Source: Enterobacter ludwigii
GTDB lineage: Bacteria; Pseudomonadota; Gammaproteobacteria; Enterobacterales; Enterobacteriaceae
Assembly (NCBI RefSeq): GCF_001750725.1
Contig: NZ_CP017279.1
Coordinates: 3,348,001-3,412,000, forward strand
Length of the DNA: 64,000 nt
Direction: 5' to 3'
Positions 37,266-47,141 of the stretch are shown here, one piece after another. The position numbers were made by a program, and so were the translations under genes. A model generated the notes under the pieces. It saw only the letters and a list, made by a program, of their open reading frames with translations, ran no database searches and had not been told where the DNA came from. Each line of letters starts with the position of its first letter. Within the stretch, counting starts at the first letter, position 1.

Positions 37266-38084
37266 ATGCTTGAATTATCCATAGCGCTTCCGATTAAAGT
37301 GCAAAATGGTGGGCTCTTTATTTCCCGGGGCGTGGGCCGGCATCCGGCGCGCAAATTAACCTCGTGGGAGATTATCTTCGTTGAAAAAGGGACATTAACG
37401 ATCCAGGAAGAAAACACGCTCTTTGAGGTGAAAGCGGGAGAGAGCTTACTGCTCTGGCCGGCGCGTCGACACGTGGGGACAGAAGATTTCCCGGCGGACC
37501 TGCGGTTCTACTGGCTGCATTTTGAGGTCGAAGCACAATCGTCGCCTTTGCCACATGCTTTTCCGGTGGCCATTGAACAACATTGCTGCGTGCGCGATGC
37601 TCAATATGTGATTGCGCTATTCCGGCAATTCCTGAGTGAGCAGGAAAAATTACAGCGAAGCGTGGCGCTGGAAATGATTTTGCTGCTGATTTTACAGCAA
37701 GTGTCGATCTCCTCAGGTTATGAAGACAGAGCCGATGAAGCCGGCGCGGCCATGGCATGGAAGGCAAAACAGCTTATTCGCACGCAGTTTCATCTGCCGC
37801 TTTCCACATCGCAACTGGCAAAAGCCTTGCACTGCAATGCCGATTATCTGGGACGCGTATTTCGCCGGACCTTTCACTTAACCCTGACGGAAGCGATCCA
37901 TCGCCAGCGCGTCAGGGCGGCAGAAAAGCTGTTGCTGAACGACTCCGCGTCCCTGACCGAAGTGGCAACCCGCTGCGGTTTTAATGATGTCGGGTATTTC
38001 CGGCAGATATTTTCAAAGCATACCGGCTTAACGCCCGCCGTCTGGAAACGGCGGTACTGTAAGGAGCATATTAATTCCGGGTGA
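37266..38084 (+). CDS. AraC-family regulator of the adjacent GH127/GPH operon
   Basis: A 272-residue AraC/XylS-type activator. The N-terminal cupin sugar-binding half (about 10-110) has WEIIFVEKGTLTIQEE and the double-His-like segment. Two C-terminal helix-turn-helices (about 170-265) include LSTSQLAKALHCNADYLGRV and SLTEVATRCGFNDVGYFRQI. Divergent orientation to the GPH-GH127 genes makes it their likely local activator, responding to an arabinose-type sugar. It ends exactly where convergent sgbE ends (no gap). Confidence 0.88.
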   Translation: MLELSIALPIKVQNGGLFISRGVGRHPARKLTSWEIIFVEKGTLTIQEENTLFEVKAGESLLLWPARRHVGTEDFPADLRFYWLHFEVEAQSSPLPHAFPVAIEQHCCVRDAQYVIALFRQFLSEQEKLQRSVALEMILLLILQQVSISSGYEDRADEAGAAMAWKAKQLIRTQFHLPLSTSQLAKALHCNADYLGRVFRRTFHLTLTEAIHRQRVRAAEKLLLNDSASLTEVATRCGFNDVGYFRQIFSKHTGLTPAVWKRRYCKEHINSG

Positions 38085-38780
38085 TCACTGCCCGTAGTAG
38101 GCATTTGCTCCATGCTTGCGCAGGTAATGTTTATCGAGCAATTCCTGCTGCATCGTCGGTAGCTGTGGCGCAAGCTGGCGTGAAAACAGCCCCATAAAGG
38201 CGCACTCTTCCAGCACCACAGCGTTATGTACCGCATCGGCCGCATTTTTTCCCCAGGTGAACGGGCCGTGAGAATGGACCAGCACCGCCGGGATCTGCAT
38301 CGGGTTTACGTCGCGCTCCTCAAAGGTTTTGATGATCACTTCACCGGTCTGGTATTCGTATTCACCCGCAATTTCAGCCGGGGTCATCAACCGCGTGCAG
38401 GGGATCGCACCATAAAAATAGTCAGCGTGCGTGGTACCCCATGCCGGTAAATCCTGCCCTGCCTGCGCCCAGACAGTGGCGTGGCGGGAATGGGTATGCA
38501 CAATGCCGCCAATTTCAGGGTAACGGCGATACAGCGCCAGGTGGGTTGGCGTGTCGGAAGAGGGTTTTTTAACCCCCTCGACCACCTGGCCCGTGGCAAT
38601 GTCCACCACCACCATATCCTCTGCGGACATTACGTCATACTCCACGCCGGAGGGTTTAATCACCATCAGGCCGCGTTCACGATCCACCGCACTGACGTTG
38701 CCCCAGGTGAAAGTCACCAGCTGGTGGGCGGGCAGCGCCAGGTTTGCCGCCAGGACCTCGGCTTTGAGTTGTTCTAACAT
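38085..38780 (-). CDS. sgbE: L-ribulose-5-phosphate 4-epimerase (SgbE/YiaS)
   Basis: This class II aldolase-like zinc enzyme converts L-ribulose 5-phosphate to D-xylulose 5-phosphate, delivering the carbon to the pentose phosphate path. It has 231 residues. The active-site Asp76 (SDTPTHL) and zinc ligands His95 and His97 (IVHTHSRH) are in place, with another His in VLVHSHGPF near 169-171. It is the last gene of the yia cluster, overlapping sgbU by 7 bases. It is one of three paralogues known in enterics (AraD, UlaF, SgbE); context decides the name. Confidence 0.93.
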   Translation of the reverse strand: MLEQLKAEVLAANLALPAHQLVTFTWGNVSAVDRERGLMVIKPSGVEYDVMSAEDMVVVDIATGQVVEGVKKPSSDTPTHLALYRRYPEIGGIVHTHSRHATVWAQAGQDLPAWGTTHADYFYGAIPCTRLMTPAEIAGEYEYQTGEVIIKTFEERDVNPMQIPAVLVHSHGPFTWGKNAADAVHNAVVLEECAFMGLFSRQLAPQLPTMQQELLDKHYLRKHGANAYYGQ

Positions 38781-39634
38781 GTCATCCCTCCTTCCTGCAT
38801 CCGGGCTTCAATCCAGCGGCGTGCCTGGATGATTTCCAGTACCGGCTCTTTGGCTTTTTCAGTCCACATTTCAATCAGAAATGCGCCGCGATAATTGAGC
38901 TGATTCAGCGTGTTAAATATGCCCACGAAATCGACGCACCCCTCACCGAACGGTACGTCACGAAACTGTCCGGGGCTTTGTTCAGTCACGGGCTGGGTAT
39001 CTTTCAGGTGGATGGCGGCGATGCGATCGATGCCCAGCGTCAGCTCGGCGGCCACATCGTTACCCCACGCGCTCAGGTTGCCGACGTCCGGATAAACGCT
39101 GAACCATGGTGAAGCGAGCATTTCGTCCCACTTTTTCCATTTGCTGATGGAGTTCATAAACGCGGTATCCATGATCTCCACTGCCAGCATGACCTGCGCG
39201 GCGGCGGCCTGCTCCACGGCCCATGCCAGCCCTTCGGCAAAGCGTTGCCGGGTACCTTCGTCATGTTCTTCGTAATAGACGTCATACCCGGCAAGCTGGA
39301 TGGTGCGAATACCGAGATCGCGCGCCAGACGGATGGCTTTGGTCATGATGGCGCGTGCGCGCTCGCGGACGGTCTCGTCCCGGCTACCAAACGGGAAGCG
39401 GCGGTGGGCAGACAGACACATCGACGGGATCGCGACCCCGGTTTCCAGCATCGCCTCAACCAGAGAGGCGCGCTGCGCGGTGTTCCATTCAAGGCGGGAC
39501 AAACGCTCATCAGTTTCATCGATCGACATCTCGACAAAATCAAATCCGCAGCTTTTTGCCAGCACCAGGCGCTCTGGCCAGGTGAGCGTTTTCGGCAGCG
39601 CTTTTTCGTAGATACCTAACGGATGCTGACGCAT
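38774..39634 (-). CDS. sgbU: L-xylulose-5-phosphate 3-epimerase (SgbU/YiaR)
   Basis: SgbU epimerises L-xylulose 5-phosphate, the product of SgbH and of LyxK, to L-ribulose 5-phosphate for SgbE. It is a 286-residue TIM-barrel AP-endonuclease-like epimerase. Conserved metal-site segments are [11 protein letters not shown] (about 152-162), [10 protein letters not shown] (about 183-192), [10 protein letters not shown] (about 214-223) and [10 protein letters not shown]. The N-terminus [15 protein letters not shown] matches YiaR. It overlaps sgbH by 19 bases and sgbE by 7. Confidence 0.94.
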   Translation of the reverse strand: MRQHPLGIYEKALPKTLTWPERLVLAKSCGFDFVEMSIDETDERLSRLEWNTAQRASLVEAMLETGVAIPSMCLSAHRRFPFGSRDETVRERARAIMTKAIRLARDLGIRTIQLAGYDVYYEEHDEGTRQRFAEGLAWAVEQAAAAQVMLAVEIMDTAFMNSISKWKKWDEMLASPWFSVYPDVGNLSAWGNDVAAELTLGIDRIAAIHLKDTQPVTEQSPGQFRDVPFGEGCVDFVGIFNTLNQLNYRGAFLIEMWTEKAKEPVLEIIQARRWIEARMQEGGMTC

Positions 39635-40290
39635 GGTGACTCCCCCCAGATGTCGCGGATGTGTGAATGGAATGCATGGGCCACCTGCGGTGGGTTAGCA
39701 GTGCCTGTCAGTGCCCGTCCGGCAATAAACGCTTTCACATTGATCTGCTTAAACAGCGGCAGGTCGGCGGGGGTAATGCCGCCGGTGATCGAGAGCTGCA
39801 GGCCGATATCCGAGAGGGCTTTCATGCTGGCGAGATCCGCCTCGCCCCACTGCTGGCCGCTGGCCTGTGCGTCGCGCCCACGGTGATAAATGGCCTGTGT
39901 GACCCCGATACGGTGCCATTCACGCGCATCATCCAGCGTCCAGTGACCAAACAGCTCCATCTGAATTTCCCCGCCGCAGCGCAGAGCCACCTCGTGACCC
40001 TTCTCGACGGTTGCCAGCGGCGCGGCGCAGATGATGGTCATCCAGTTCGCGCCTGCGCCAAACGCCTGTTCAGCCAGCGTTTCTCCGGCATCGGCCACTT
40101 TCCAGTCAGCCACGATCGTTTTTTTCGGACACTGCTGGCGCAGTGCGCGCACGGCATTAAGCCCTTCGGTGAGACACAAAATGGTGCCTGCTTCGATAAT
40201 ATCGACGTGATCCGCAAGCCGCTCGACGTCGCGCTGTGCGGCCTGAAGTGAGGTATGGTCGAGCGCCAGCTGCAGTAATGGTCGGCTCAT
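39616..40290 (-). CDS. sgbH: 3-keto-L-gulonate-6-phosphate decarboxylase (SgbH/YiaQ)
   Basis: SgbH decarboxylates 3-keto-L-gulonate 6-phosphate to L-xylulose 5-phosphate. It is a 224-residue Mg-dependent member of the orotidine-5'-phosphate decarboxylase suprafamily. The N-terminal LLQLALDHT places the conserved Asp near residue 11. The DWKVADAG motif lies near 61-68, and the phosphate-binding SITGGITP and [10 protein letters not shown] are near the C-terminus. It overlaps lyxK by 4 bases and sgbU by 19. Confidence 0.95.
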   Translation of the reverse strand: MSRPLLQLALDHTSLQAAQRDVERLADHVDIIEAGTILCLTEGLNAVRALRQQCPKKTIVADWKVADAGETLAEQAFGAGANWMTIICAAPLATVEKGHEVALRCGGEIQMELFGHWTLDDAREWHRIGVTQAIYHRGRDAQASGQQWGEADLASMKALSDIGLQLSITGGITPADLPLFKQINVKAFIAGRALTGTANPPQVAHAFHSHIRDIWGESPCVSIR

Positions 40291-41792
40291 AGGTCGTGCT
40301 CCTTAACATGGGCGTGATAGCCCTGTAGTGCTGAAATCAGTAGCTGGTAGCGCTGATACTTGCGCTGGTAGGCCGCATGGGCATGCTTGTCGGGTGTGAT
40401 GACGCGAATGTGATGTCTGACAGCCTGCTGCGCGGTGCGGAAATCGGGATAAACGCCGGTACCCACCAGCGCGGCCAGCGCCGCGCCGGAACAGCCGGTC
40501 TCTTCGACCTGCGGCAGTTCTATTGCCAGACCGCTGACGTCCGCGAGCATTTGCATCCACACATCCGAATGGGCAGGGCCGCCGGTTACGCGCAATGCCT
40601 GCACGTGCGTGAAGCGCGCTAGCATGCGGTTAAGATGGGTCATGTGGCTGAAGACCACACCTTCATAGACCGCCTGCAACAGATGCGCGCGGGTGTGCAG
40701 GGCCTGCATGCCGTAAAACCCGCAGGTCATCTCCAGCCCGGCGTTGCTGCCATAGAGGAACGGCAGGAAGAGCAGATCGCTTCCGGCTTTCGGCAGGCTG
40801 GCCACGGCCTGGTTGATCGCATCGAATGACATGTTGCCCCACTGTGTGGTCAGCCATTCGAGGTTACCGGACGAGGTGGGGCTGGCTTCGTGAACGATGT
40901 AGTGCTGCGGATGAACGTAGCGCCCATACACATAGGGATACGGCTCGTTATGGCCTATACCGTTGGCGATCCCGCTGGTGACAGCCCAGGTGCCCATCAC
41001 GGCGTTGAGCGTGCTGTCGTCATGTAACCCGGCGCAGATCGCGGTGGAAACCACATCAAACAGCCCCCCCACAACGGGTGTACCCGCTGCGAGACCGGTC
41101 AGGGCGGCGGCCTGAGCGGTGATTTCCCCGCAAATTTCTGCTGAACCGACGATCGGCGGCAGTGCGCCGTCAATTTCATCGATGCCGAGCCAGCGTGTGA
41201 GCTGCGGATCGTACTGCCCGGTGTTCATGTTGTAGAGATTGGATTCAGAGATGTTGCTCTCTTCACACCCTTTAACGCCGGTGAGGCACCAGCGCAGGTA
41301 GTCGTGCGCCATCATCACACAGCCAATCTGCTGATAACGGTGCGGTTCATTCTCTTTCACCCAGCGCAGGAGGGAGGCGGGATGCCCCGTCCATAGCGTC
41401 TGGCGCGTATGCGGATAAAGCTTTTCAGGAATACCGTCCTGCTGCCAGCGCTGTACAATCTCCAGCGCCCGGCGGTCAGAGGAGAGCATGGCGTTGCCGA
41501 GCGGCTGGTCATACTTGTCCAGTAAAAACAGTCCTTTACCCTGAGCCGATATCCCGACGCCTTTGATTTGTGCGCCGCCAATGTCGGCATTTTTAAGCAG
41601 CAGGGCGACGGTGGCGTGGCACTGCTGCCAGAGTTGGTGCATATCCCGCTCAGCGTGGCCTGCGTGTGGGCTGAGTGTGGCAACCGAGCGGCGCTCAATA
41701 CAGACTTCCTGGCCCTGGCGGGTGTACAGACCGGCTTTTAGATACGTTCCGCCACAATCGATACCCAGCCAGAAGGGCTCTTTTTCACTCAT
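40287..41792 (-). CDS. lyxK: L-xylulokinase / 3-keto-L-gulonate kinase (LyxK/YiaP)
   Basis: A 501-residue FGGY-family sugar kinase. In E. coli LyxK phosphorylates L-xylulose and also 3-keto-L-gulonate; here the second activity would feed SgbH. The ATP-binding actin-like start is WLGIDCGGTYLKAGLY (8-23). The catalytic Asp lies in VVGGLFDVVSTAICAG (about 243-258), and the C-terminal RVTGGPAHSDVWMQMLADV is the second FGGY signature. It is separated from yiaX2 by a short gap with a palindrome and overlaps sgbH by 4 bases. Confidence 0.94.
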   Translation of the reverse strand: MSEKEPFWLGIDCGGTYLKAGLYTRQGQEVCIERRSVATLSPHAGHAERDMHQLWQQCHATVALLLKNADIGGAQIKGVGISAQGKGLFLLDKYDQPLGNAMLSSDRRALEIVQRWQQDGIPEKLYPHTRQTLWTGHPASLLRWVKENEPHRYQQIGCVMMAHDYLRWCLTGVKGCEESNISESNLYNMNTGQYDPQLTRWLGIDEIDGALPPIVGSAEICGEITAQAAALTGLAAGTPVVGGLFDVVSTAICAGLHDDSTLNAVMGTWAVTSGIANGIGHNEPYPYVYGRYVHPQHYIVHEASPTSSGNLEWLTTQWGNMSFDAINQAVASLPKAGSDLLFLPFLYGSNAGLEMTCGFYGMQALHTRAHLLQAVYEGVVFSHMTHLNRMLARFTHVQALRVTGGPAHSDVWMQMLADVSGLAIELPQVEETGCSGAALAALVGTGVYPDFRTAQQAVRHHIRVITPDKHAHAAYQRKYQRYQLLISALQGYHAHVKEHDL

Positions 41793-41811
41793 CGTTGACT
41801 CTCTTGTCTTA

Positions 41812-41834
41812 CGCCCTCTCTTCAGGAGAGGGCG
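41812..41834. repeat. Short GC-rich palindrome between lyxK and yiaX2
   Basis: CGCCCTCTC-TTCAG-GAGAGGGCG, a perfect 9-bp stem with a 5-base loop. It sits inside the yia operon and may set relative expression of genes before and after it. Confidence 0.78.
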
Positions 41835-41841
41835 GGGGGGA

Positions 41842-43161
41842 TCAGGCTGCGTGCTTATGCGGATTCACGCCGGGGTTGGGTTCCGCTCCGGCATCGCATT
41901 TCGCCGGTAGCATCAGGGCGAGCAGCGAGGCCAGCGCCAGCGAAACCGCGAGGCAGTACACCCCGGCATCTTTGCTGTAGAGGGTGATCAGCACGCCCAC
42001 CGCGTAAGGGCCGCAGAACCCACCGAGGTTACCCAGGGCGTTAATCACGCCGCGAGCGCCACCGGCCATCTCTGCGCTGAACAGGCGCGCCGGGATCGTC
42101 CAGAACACACCCGCAGCGGACTGCAGGAAGAAGCCACAGCCCACCAGCGCGGCATAGGCCAGCCAGATGTTCTCTTTCAACGCCACGGAGAGGAACATGC
42201 AGAGCGCGAAGCCAATCAGCGGCAGGGAGACGAACAGCTTGCGCTTGCCGGTACGGTCAGACAGTGAGGAGAACAGGAACATGCCCGCAATGGCGCCGAC
42301 ATAAGGCAGGATGGCGAGCATTCCCACCTGGCCGATGCTGGTATGCGTCAGCTCTTTGAGAATGGTCGGTAGCCAGAGGGTGTAACCGTAAATCCCGGTC
42401 TGGTAGAAGAAGTTCAGGGCAATCAGCTGCCACATGGTTTTGTCGGACAGAACAGCACTCAGCGAGGCATTTTTCACCGCTTTTCCGGCAATAGCCTGCT
42501 GTTCTGCGGCCAGCGTTTGTATCAGATAATTTTTCTCGGCCTCGGAGATCCAGCGAGCCTCCTGCGGGCGGTCGTAGACGGTGAACACCCAGAGCACCAG
42601 CACCACAATGGACATCAGCCCTTCAATGATGAACAGCCAGCGCCAGTCGAGTGCGGTGATAATCCAGCCCGACAGGGGCGCGGTGATGATCCCCGCAATG
42701 GGAACAAACATGATGACAATCGCATTGGCGCGGCCGCGTTCGGCGTCCGGGAACCAGTTACTGATCATCGTGAGCACCACAGGCAGCATCCCGCCTTCTG
42801 CCACACCGAGTAAGAAGCGCAGTGCCAGCAGTTGATACTGATTGGTCACAACGCCGGTCAGGACCGAAATCACCGCCCAGGCAACCAGTGACCAGCCAAT
42901 AAACTTCTTACCGCTGCCATGCACGGCGATCTTGCCGCCGGGCACCTGCAGGAACAGATAACCGATAAAGAAGATCCCACCCGCCAGGCCTGCCATGGTG
43001 GCAGAGATACCTAACTCTTCATCCATACCGCCTGGCATCGCAAATGCAATATTCACGCGGTCCATATATGAAATAATACAGGCGATAAGAATAGGCGGAA
43101 TGATTCTTAACCAGCGCTGGCGCGGAATATCCGCTTGTAGAGCATGAGTAGAAATATTCAT
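41842..43161 (-). CDS. yiaX2: YiaX2, MFS transporter of the ascorbate/diketogulonate cluster
   Basis: A 439-residue, 12-segment MFS permease of the anion:cation symporter group. Helix 1 has SYMDRVNIAFAMPGG (about 32-46) and loop 2-3 has KIAVHGSGKKFIG. It replaces the yiaMNO TRAP transporter of E. coli. In Klebsiella the same gene lies in yiaKLX1X2PQRS and is needed for aerobic L-ascorbate growth, so the cargo is probably L-ascorbate or 2,3-diketo-L-gulonate. It lies 43 bases after yiaX1 and before lyxK. Confidence 0.88.
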   Translation of the reverse strand: MNISTHALQADIPRQRWLRIIPPILIACIISYMDRVNIAFAMPGGMDEELGISATMAGLAGGIFFIGYLFLQVPGGKIAVHGSGKKFIGWSLVAWAVISVLTGVVTNQYQLLALRFLLGVAEGGMLPVVLTMISNWFPDAERGRANAIVIMFVPIAGIITAPLSGWIITALDWRWLFIIEGLMSIVVLVLWVFTVYDRPQEARWISEAEKNYLIQTLAAEQQAIAGKAVKNASLSAVLSDKTMWQLIALNFFYQTGIYGYTLWLPTILKELTHTSIGQVGMLAILPYVGAIAGMFLFSSLSDRTGKRKLFVSLPLIGFALCMFLSVALKENIWLAYAALVGCGFFLQSAAGVFWTIPARLFSAEMAGGARGVINALGNLGGFCGPYAVGVLITLYSKDAGVYCLAVSLALASLLALMLPAKCDAGAEPNPGVNPHKHAA

Positions 43162-43204
43162 ATTTAATATCTCAGTGAATGTAACCGGAATAAGATTTTT
43201 ATTG

Positions 43205-44131
43205 TTATTGCGTTGCTTTTTTCATTTCACTAATGCCGTCGCGCAAAATAGCGATACGATGGCTGACGTTAGCATTAGCATTTATTTCCAGTAATTTAAT
43301 ACCGGAGAATTTCAATGTTGCGGCGCTCGCCGCAGTAAAAAGTGCTTTTACCTGTTCGGTGGTCATTAAACTGTCGGTACAGAACGGGGAAAATGGCGCA
43401 TGCAGATCCTGCCATTCGCCGTACGCTCCGCGAGCGGAGGTCCCGGAGAACATCAGTGCGCCCAGCTTCCCGGCCTCAAGTGCGGCTTTAACATGTTCAG
43501 GCGGCAGCGCGGTATTGCGTCCTTCGATAGCCGACCGCGCCCAGTTGATGCATACGCTGATATCCGTTTCTTTCACCACCTCAAGCACCTGCGCTAAGGG
43601 CAAAAACCCCTTGCGTGGCGCGGGGCCGGTCATTGCATCGCAGTGTTCAAGCACCAGGTCGCATGACCAGTCCCATGAGGTGATTTCGCGTACAGAACGG
43701 GAAAACGCAGCGGTAGCTTGTTCAACAGACGGGTTTCCCGCCTGCGGCGCGGCTTGCATCTCCAGAGCGATAATTTTGCCTGGAAAGCGAGTATTGATGG
43801 CATCAATCTTTCGCAGCAGATGGCGGTAATAGTCAACGCAGGCTTTGCGCTGTTCTTCATCGGCAGAGGCCAGGCCAAACGCGCCATTTGTGCCGCGGCG
43901 GCGCATGGTTTCCATCACCGCGGTAACCACCATTTGCCAGTCCCCCGGCGTATGGCGGAACAGCCATTCGTCACCCAACGGATGGAGATCCTCAAGACAC
44001 GGTTGCTCCAGCCCGCGAATGTCTGGCGTGTCGGAAAGCGCTCGCCAGAAGTCCTGCTCTTCTTGTTCCCCTTGCTGATGAAACGAGGGTGCGCAGGGAT
44101 ACGCACCAATTATAAAACCGGTGTTAGTCAT
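43205..44131 (-). CDS. yiaX1: YiaX1, DUF4862-like protein of unknown function
   Basis: A 308-residue soluble protein without signal peptide or membrane segment. Patterns such as IGAYPCAPS (8-16), [13 protein letters not shown] strands, [11 protein letters not shown] (about 156-166), [13 protein letters not shown] and [13 protein letters not shown] suggest a TIM-barrel enzyme with acidic and His residues at strand ends. This resembles sugar-phosphate isomerase/epimerase barrels but has no clear close relative I can name. The Klebsiella homologue is the X1 gene of the aerobic ascorbate operon; its reaction is not known to me. The position between yiaL and yiaX2 suggests handling of an early diketogulonate intermediate. 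Confidence 0.8.
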   Translation of the reverse strand: MTNTGFIIGAYPCAPSFHQQGEQEEQDFWRALSDTPDIRGLEQPCLEDLHPLGDEWLFRHTPGDWQMVVTAVMETMRRRGTNGAFGLASADEEQRKACVDYYRHLLRKIDAINTRFPGKIIALEMQAAPQAGNPSVEQATAAFSRSVREITSWDWSCDLVLEHCDAMTGPAPRKGFLPLAQVLEVVKETDISVCINWARSAIEGRNTALPPEHVKAALEAGKLGALMFSGTSARGAYGEWQDLHAPFSPFCTDSLMTTEQVKALFTAASAATLKFSGIKLLEINANANVSHRIAILRDGISEMKKATQ

Positions 44132-44158
44132 TTCGCATTCCCAATAGAGTTCAGAAAA

Positions 44159-45635
<1,477 letters not shown>

Positions 45636-45859
45636 CCCTGTTCTCCTGTTTTTGTCGGGGCAAGTGCGAGTGCTTTTTTATCGCTAAATTTCACTATGCG
45701 AAATATGATTTCAAATATAGCGATCAAATTTTGCCAGATCAACGACATTCATGATTTTCAAAATCGATTAAAATCAACTGGTTGTGTTTTTTCTGTTGAG
45801 ATCGTGAACTGAACCACACTTTGCGCTACCATCAGGACGCGATAAAAAGGAGCCATTGG
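45636..45859. promoter_or_regulatory. yiaK-yiaJ divergent control region with candidate YiaJ operators
   Basis: This 224-base gap contains two clear dyads. ATTTC-N7-GAAAT spans 45688-45704 and has the AT-rich half-sites used by IclR-type proteins. GATTTT-C-AAAATC (45753-45765) is a perfect 13-mer. They lie either side of the middle of the gap, fitting repression of yiaK and autoregulation of yiaJ. A weak CRP-like TGTTGAGATCGTGAAC is near 45794. Confidence 0.5.
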
Positions 45860-46678
45860 ATGAGCACGAAAGAGAGCGAAATGACGCAAGAAAAAGAGAG
45901 GCCAGCAGGTAGCCAGAGCTTGTTTCGCGGCCTGATGCTGATTGAGATCCTCAGCAACTACCCGAACGGGTGTCCGTTGGCCCATTTATCGGAACTGGCA
46001 GGGCTGAATAAAAGCACCGTGCACCGCTTACTGCAGGGATTACAGTCGTGCGGGTACGTTACCCCGGCGCCTGCGGCGGGCAGCTACCGCCTGACCACCA
46101 AATTTATCGCCGTCGGGCAAAAGGCGCTGTCGTCGCTGAATATCATTCACGTGGCGGCCCCGCACCTTGAGACGCTGAATATCGCCACCGGTGAGACGGT
46201 GAACTTCTCAAGCCGCGAGGACGATCACGCCATTCTGATTTATAAGCTGGAGCCCACAACCGGTATGCTGCGCACGCGTGCTTACATCGGTCAGCATATG
46301 CCGCTCTATTGTTCGGCGATGGGCAAAATCTACATGGCGTTTGGTCATCAGGACTATGTGGCGAGCTACTGGCAGAGCCATCAGGAGCAGATCCAGCCGC
46401 TCACCCGCAACACGATTACCGAACTGAGCGCGATGTATGACGAGCTGGCGGAAATCCGCGAGCACAGCATGGCGATGGATAAAGAAGAGAACGAGCTGGG
46501 CGTCTCCTGTCTTGCCGTACCGGTGTTTGATATTCATGGCCGCGTGCCGTACGCGATCTCCATTTCGCTCTCGACGTCCCGCATGAAGCAAATTGGTGAA
46601 AAAAACCTGCTGAAACCGCTGCGGGAAACGGCAGAGGCTATCTCAAAAGAGTTGGGTTTTAACGTGCGCGGAGCGTGA
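45860..46678 (+). CDS. yiaJ: YiaJ, IclR-family repressor of the yia cluster
   Basis: A 272-residue IclR-type regulator. The winged helix-turn-helix is at about 20-75 (LAHLSELAGLNKSTVHRLLQ). The C-terminal ligand domain (about 90-260) contains INFSS-like and SAMGKIYMAF segments and the LGVSCLAVPVFD motif. In E. coli YiaJ represses yiaK-S and has been linked to plant-derived metabolites. The start chosen is ATG 45860, with AAGGAG 7 bases upstream; the frame begins 13 codons earlier. ysaA follows after 3 bases on the same strand. Confidence 0.95.
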   Translation: MSTKESEMTQEKERPAGSQSLFRGLMLIEILSNYPNGCPLAHLSELAGLNKSTVHRLLQGLQSCGYVTPAPAAGSYRLTTKFIAVGQKALSSLNIIHVAAPHLETLNIATGETVNFSSREDDHAILIYKLEPTTGMLRTRAYIGQHMPLYCSAMGKIYMAFGHQDYVASYWQSHQEQIQPLTRNTITELSAMYDELAEIREHSMAMDKEENELGVSCLAVPVFDIHGRVPYAISISLSTSRMKQIGEKNLLKPLRETAEAISKELGFNVRGA

Positions 46679-46681
46679 CAG

Positions 46682-47137
46682 ATGAACCGATTTATCCTGG
46701 CTGATACGGAAAAATGCATTGGCTGCCGTACCTGCGAAGTGGCCTGCGTGGTGTCGCATCAGGGAATGCTTTCTGCAGGCGCGTTTGCGCCCCGCATTCG
46801 GGTGGTCAAAGGCGGCGCATTCACTACGGCTGTGGGCTGCCATCAGTGTGAAGATGCCCCTTGTGCCACTGTTTGTCCGACACAGGCTATTCGCCACACC
46901 GCGGGTGCCTGGCGGGTGGAGCCGGCGCGCTGTATTGGCTGTAAAAGTTGTGTGGTAGCGTGCCCGTTTGGGGCGATGCAGGTTCAGCGAGTGGGGAACC
47001 GCGTTCAGGCGGTGAAATGTGATATGTGCGCAGATCGCGAGGCTGGACCCGCCTGTGTGGAGGCGTGCCCAACCCACGCGCTGCGCTGCGTTGACCCCGC
47101 CAGATTACGCACCGAACGGCTGCATAATCTGGCGTAA
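46682..47137 (+). CDS. ysaA: YsaA, ferredoxin-type protein with four [4Fe-4S] sites
   Basis: A 151-residue electron-transfer protein of the DmsB/HycB/AegA-like class. Sixteen cysteines fall in four groups: 12, 15, 18, 22; 53, 56, 61, 65; 84, 87, 90, 94; and 113, 116, 125, 129. This is the standard layout for four cubane clusters. It has no signal peptide or membrane segment. Such proteins usually serve a molybdo- or hydrogenase partner, but none is encoded nearby. It sits 3 bases after yiaJ and may be co-transcribed with it. Its partner is unknown. It converges on avtA with a 4-base gap. Confidence 0.93.
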   Translation: MNRFILADTEKCIGCRTCEVACVVSHQGMLSAGAFAPRIRVVKGGAFTTAVGCHQCEDAPCATVCPTQAIRHTAGAWRVEPARCIGCKSCVVACPFGAMQVQRVGNRVQAVKCDMCADREAGPACVEACPTHALRCVDPARLRTERLHNLA

Positions 47138-47141
47138 CGCG

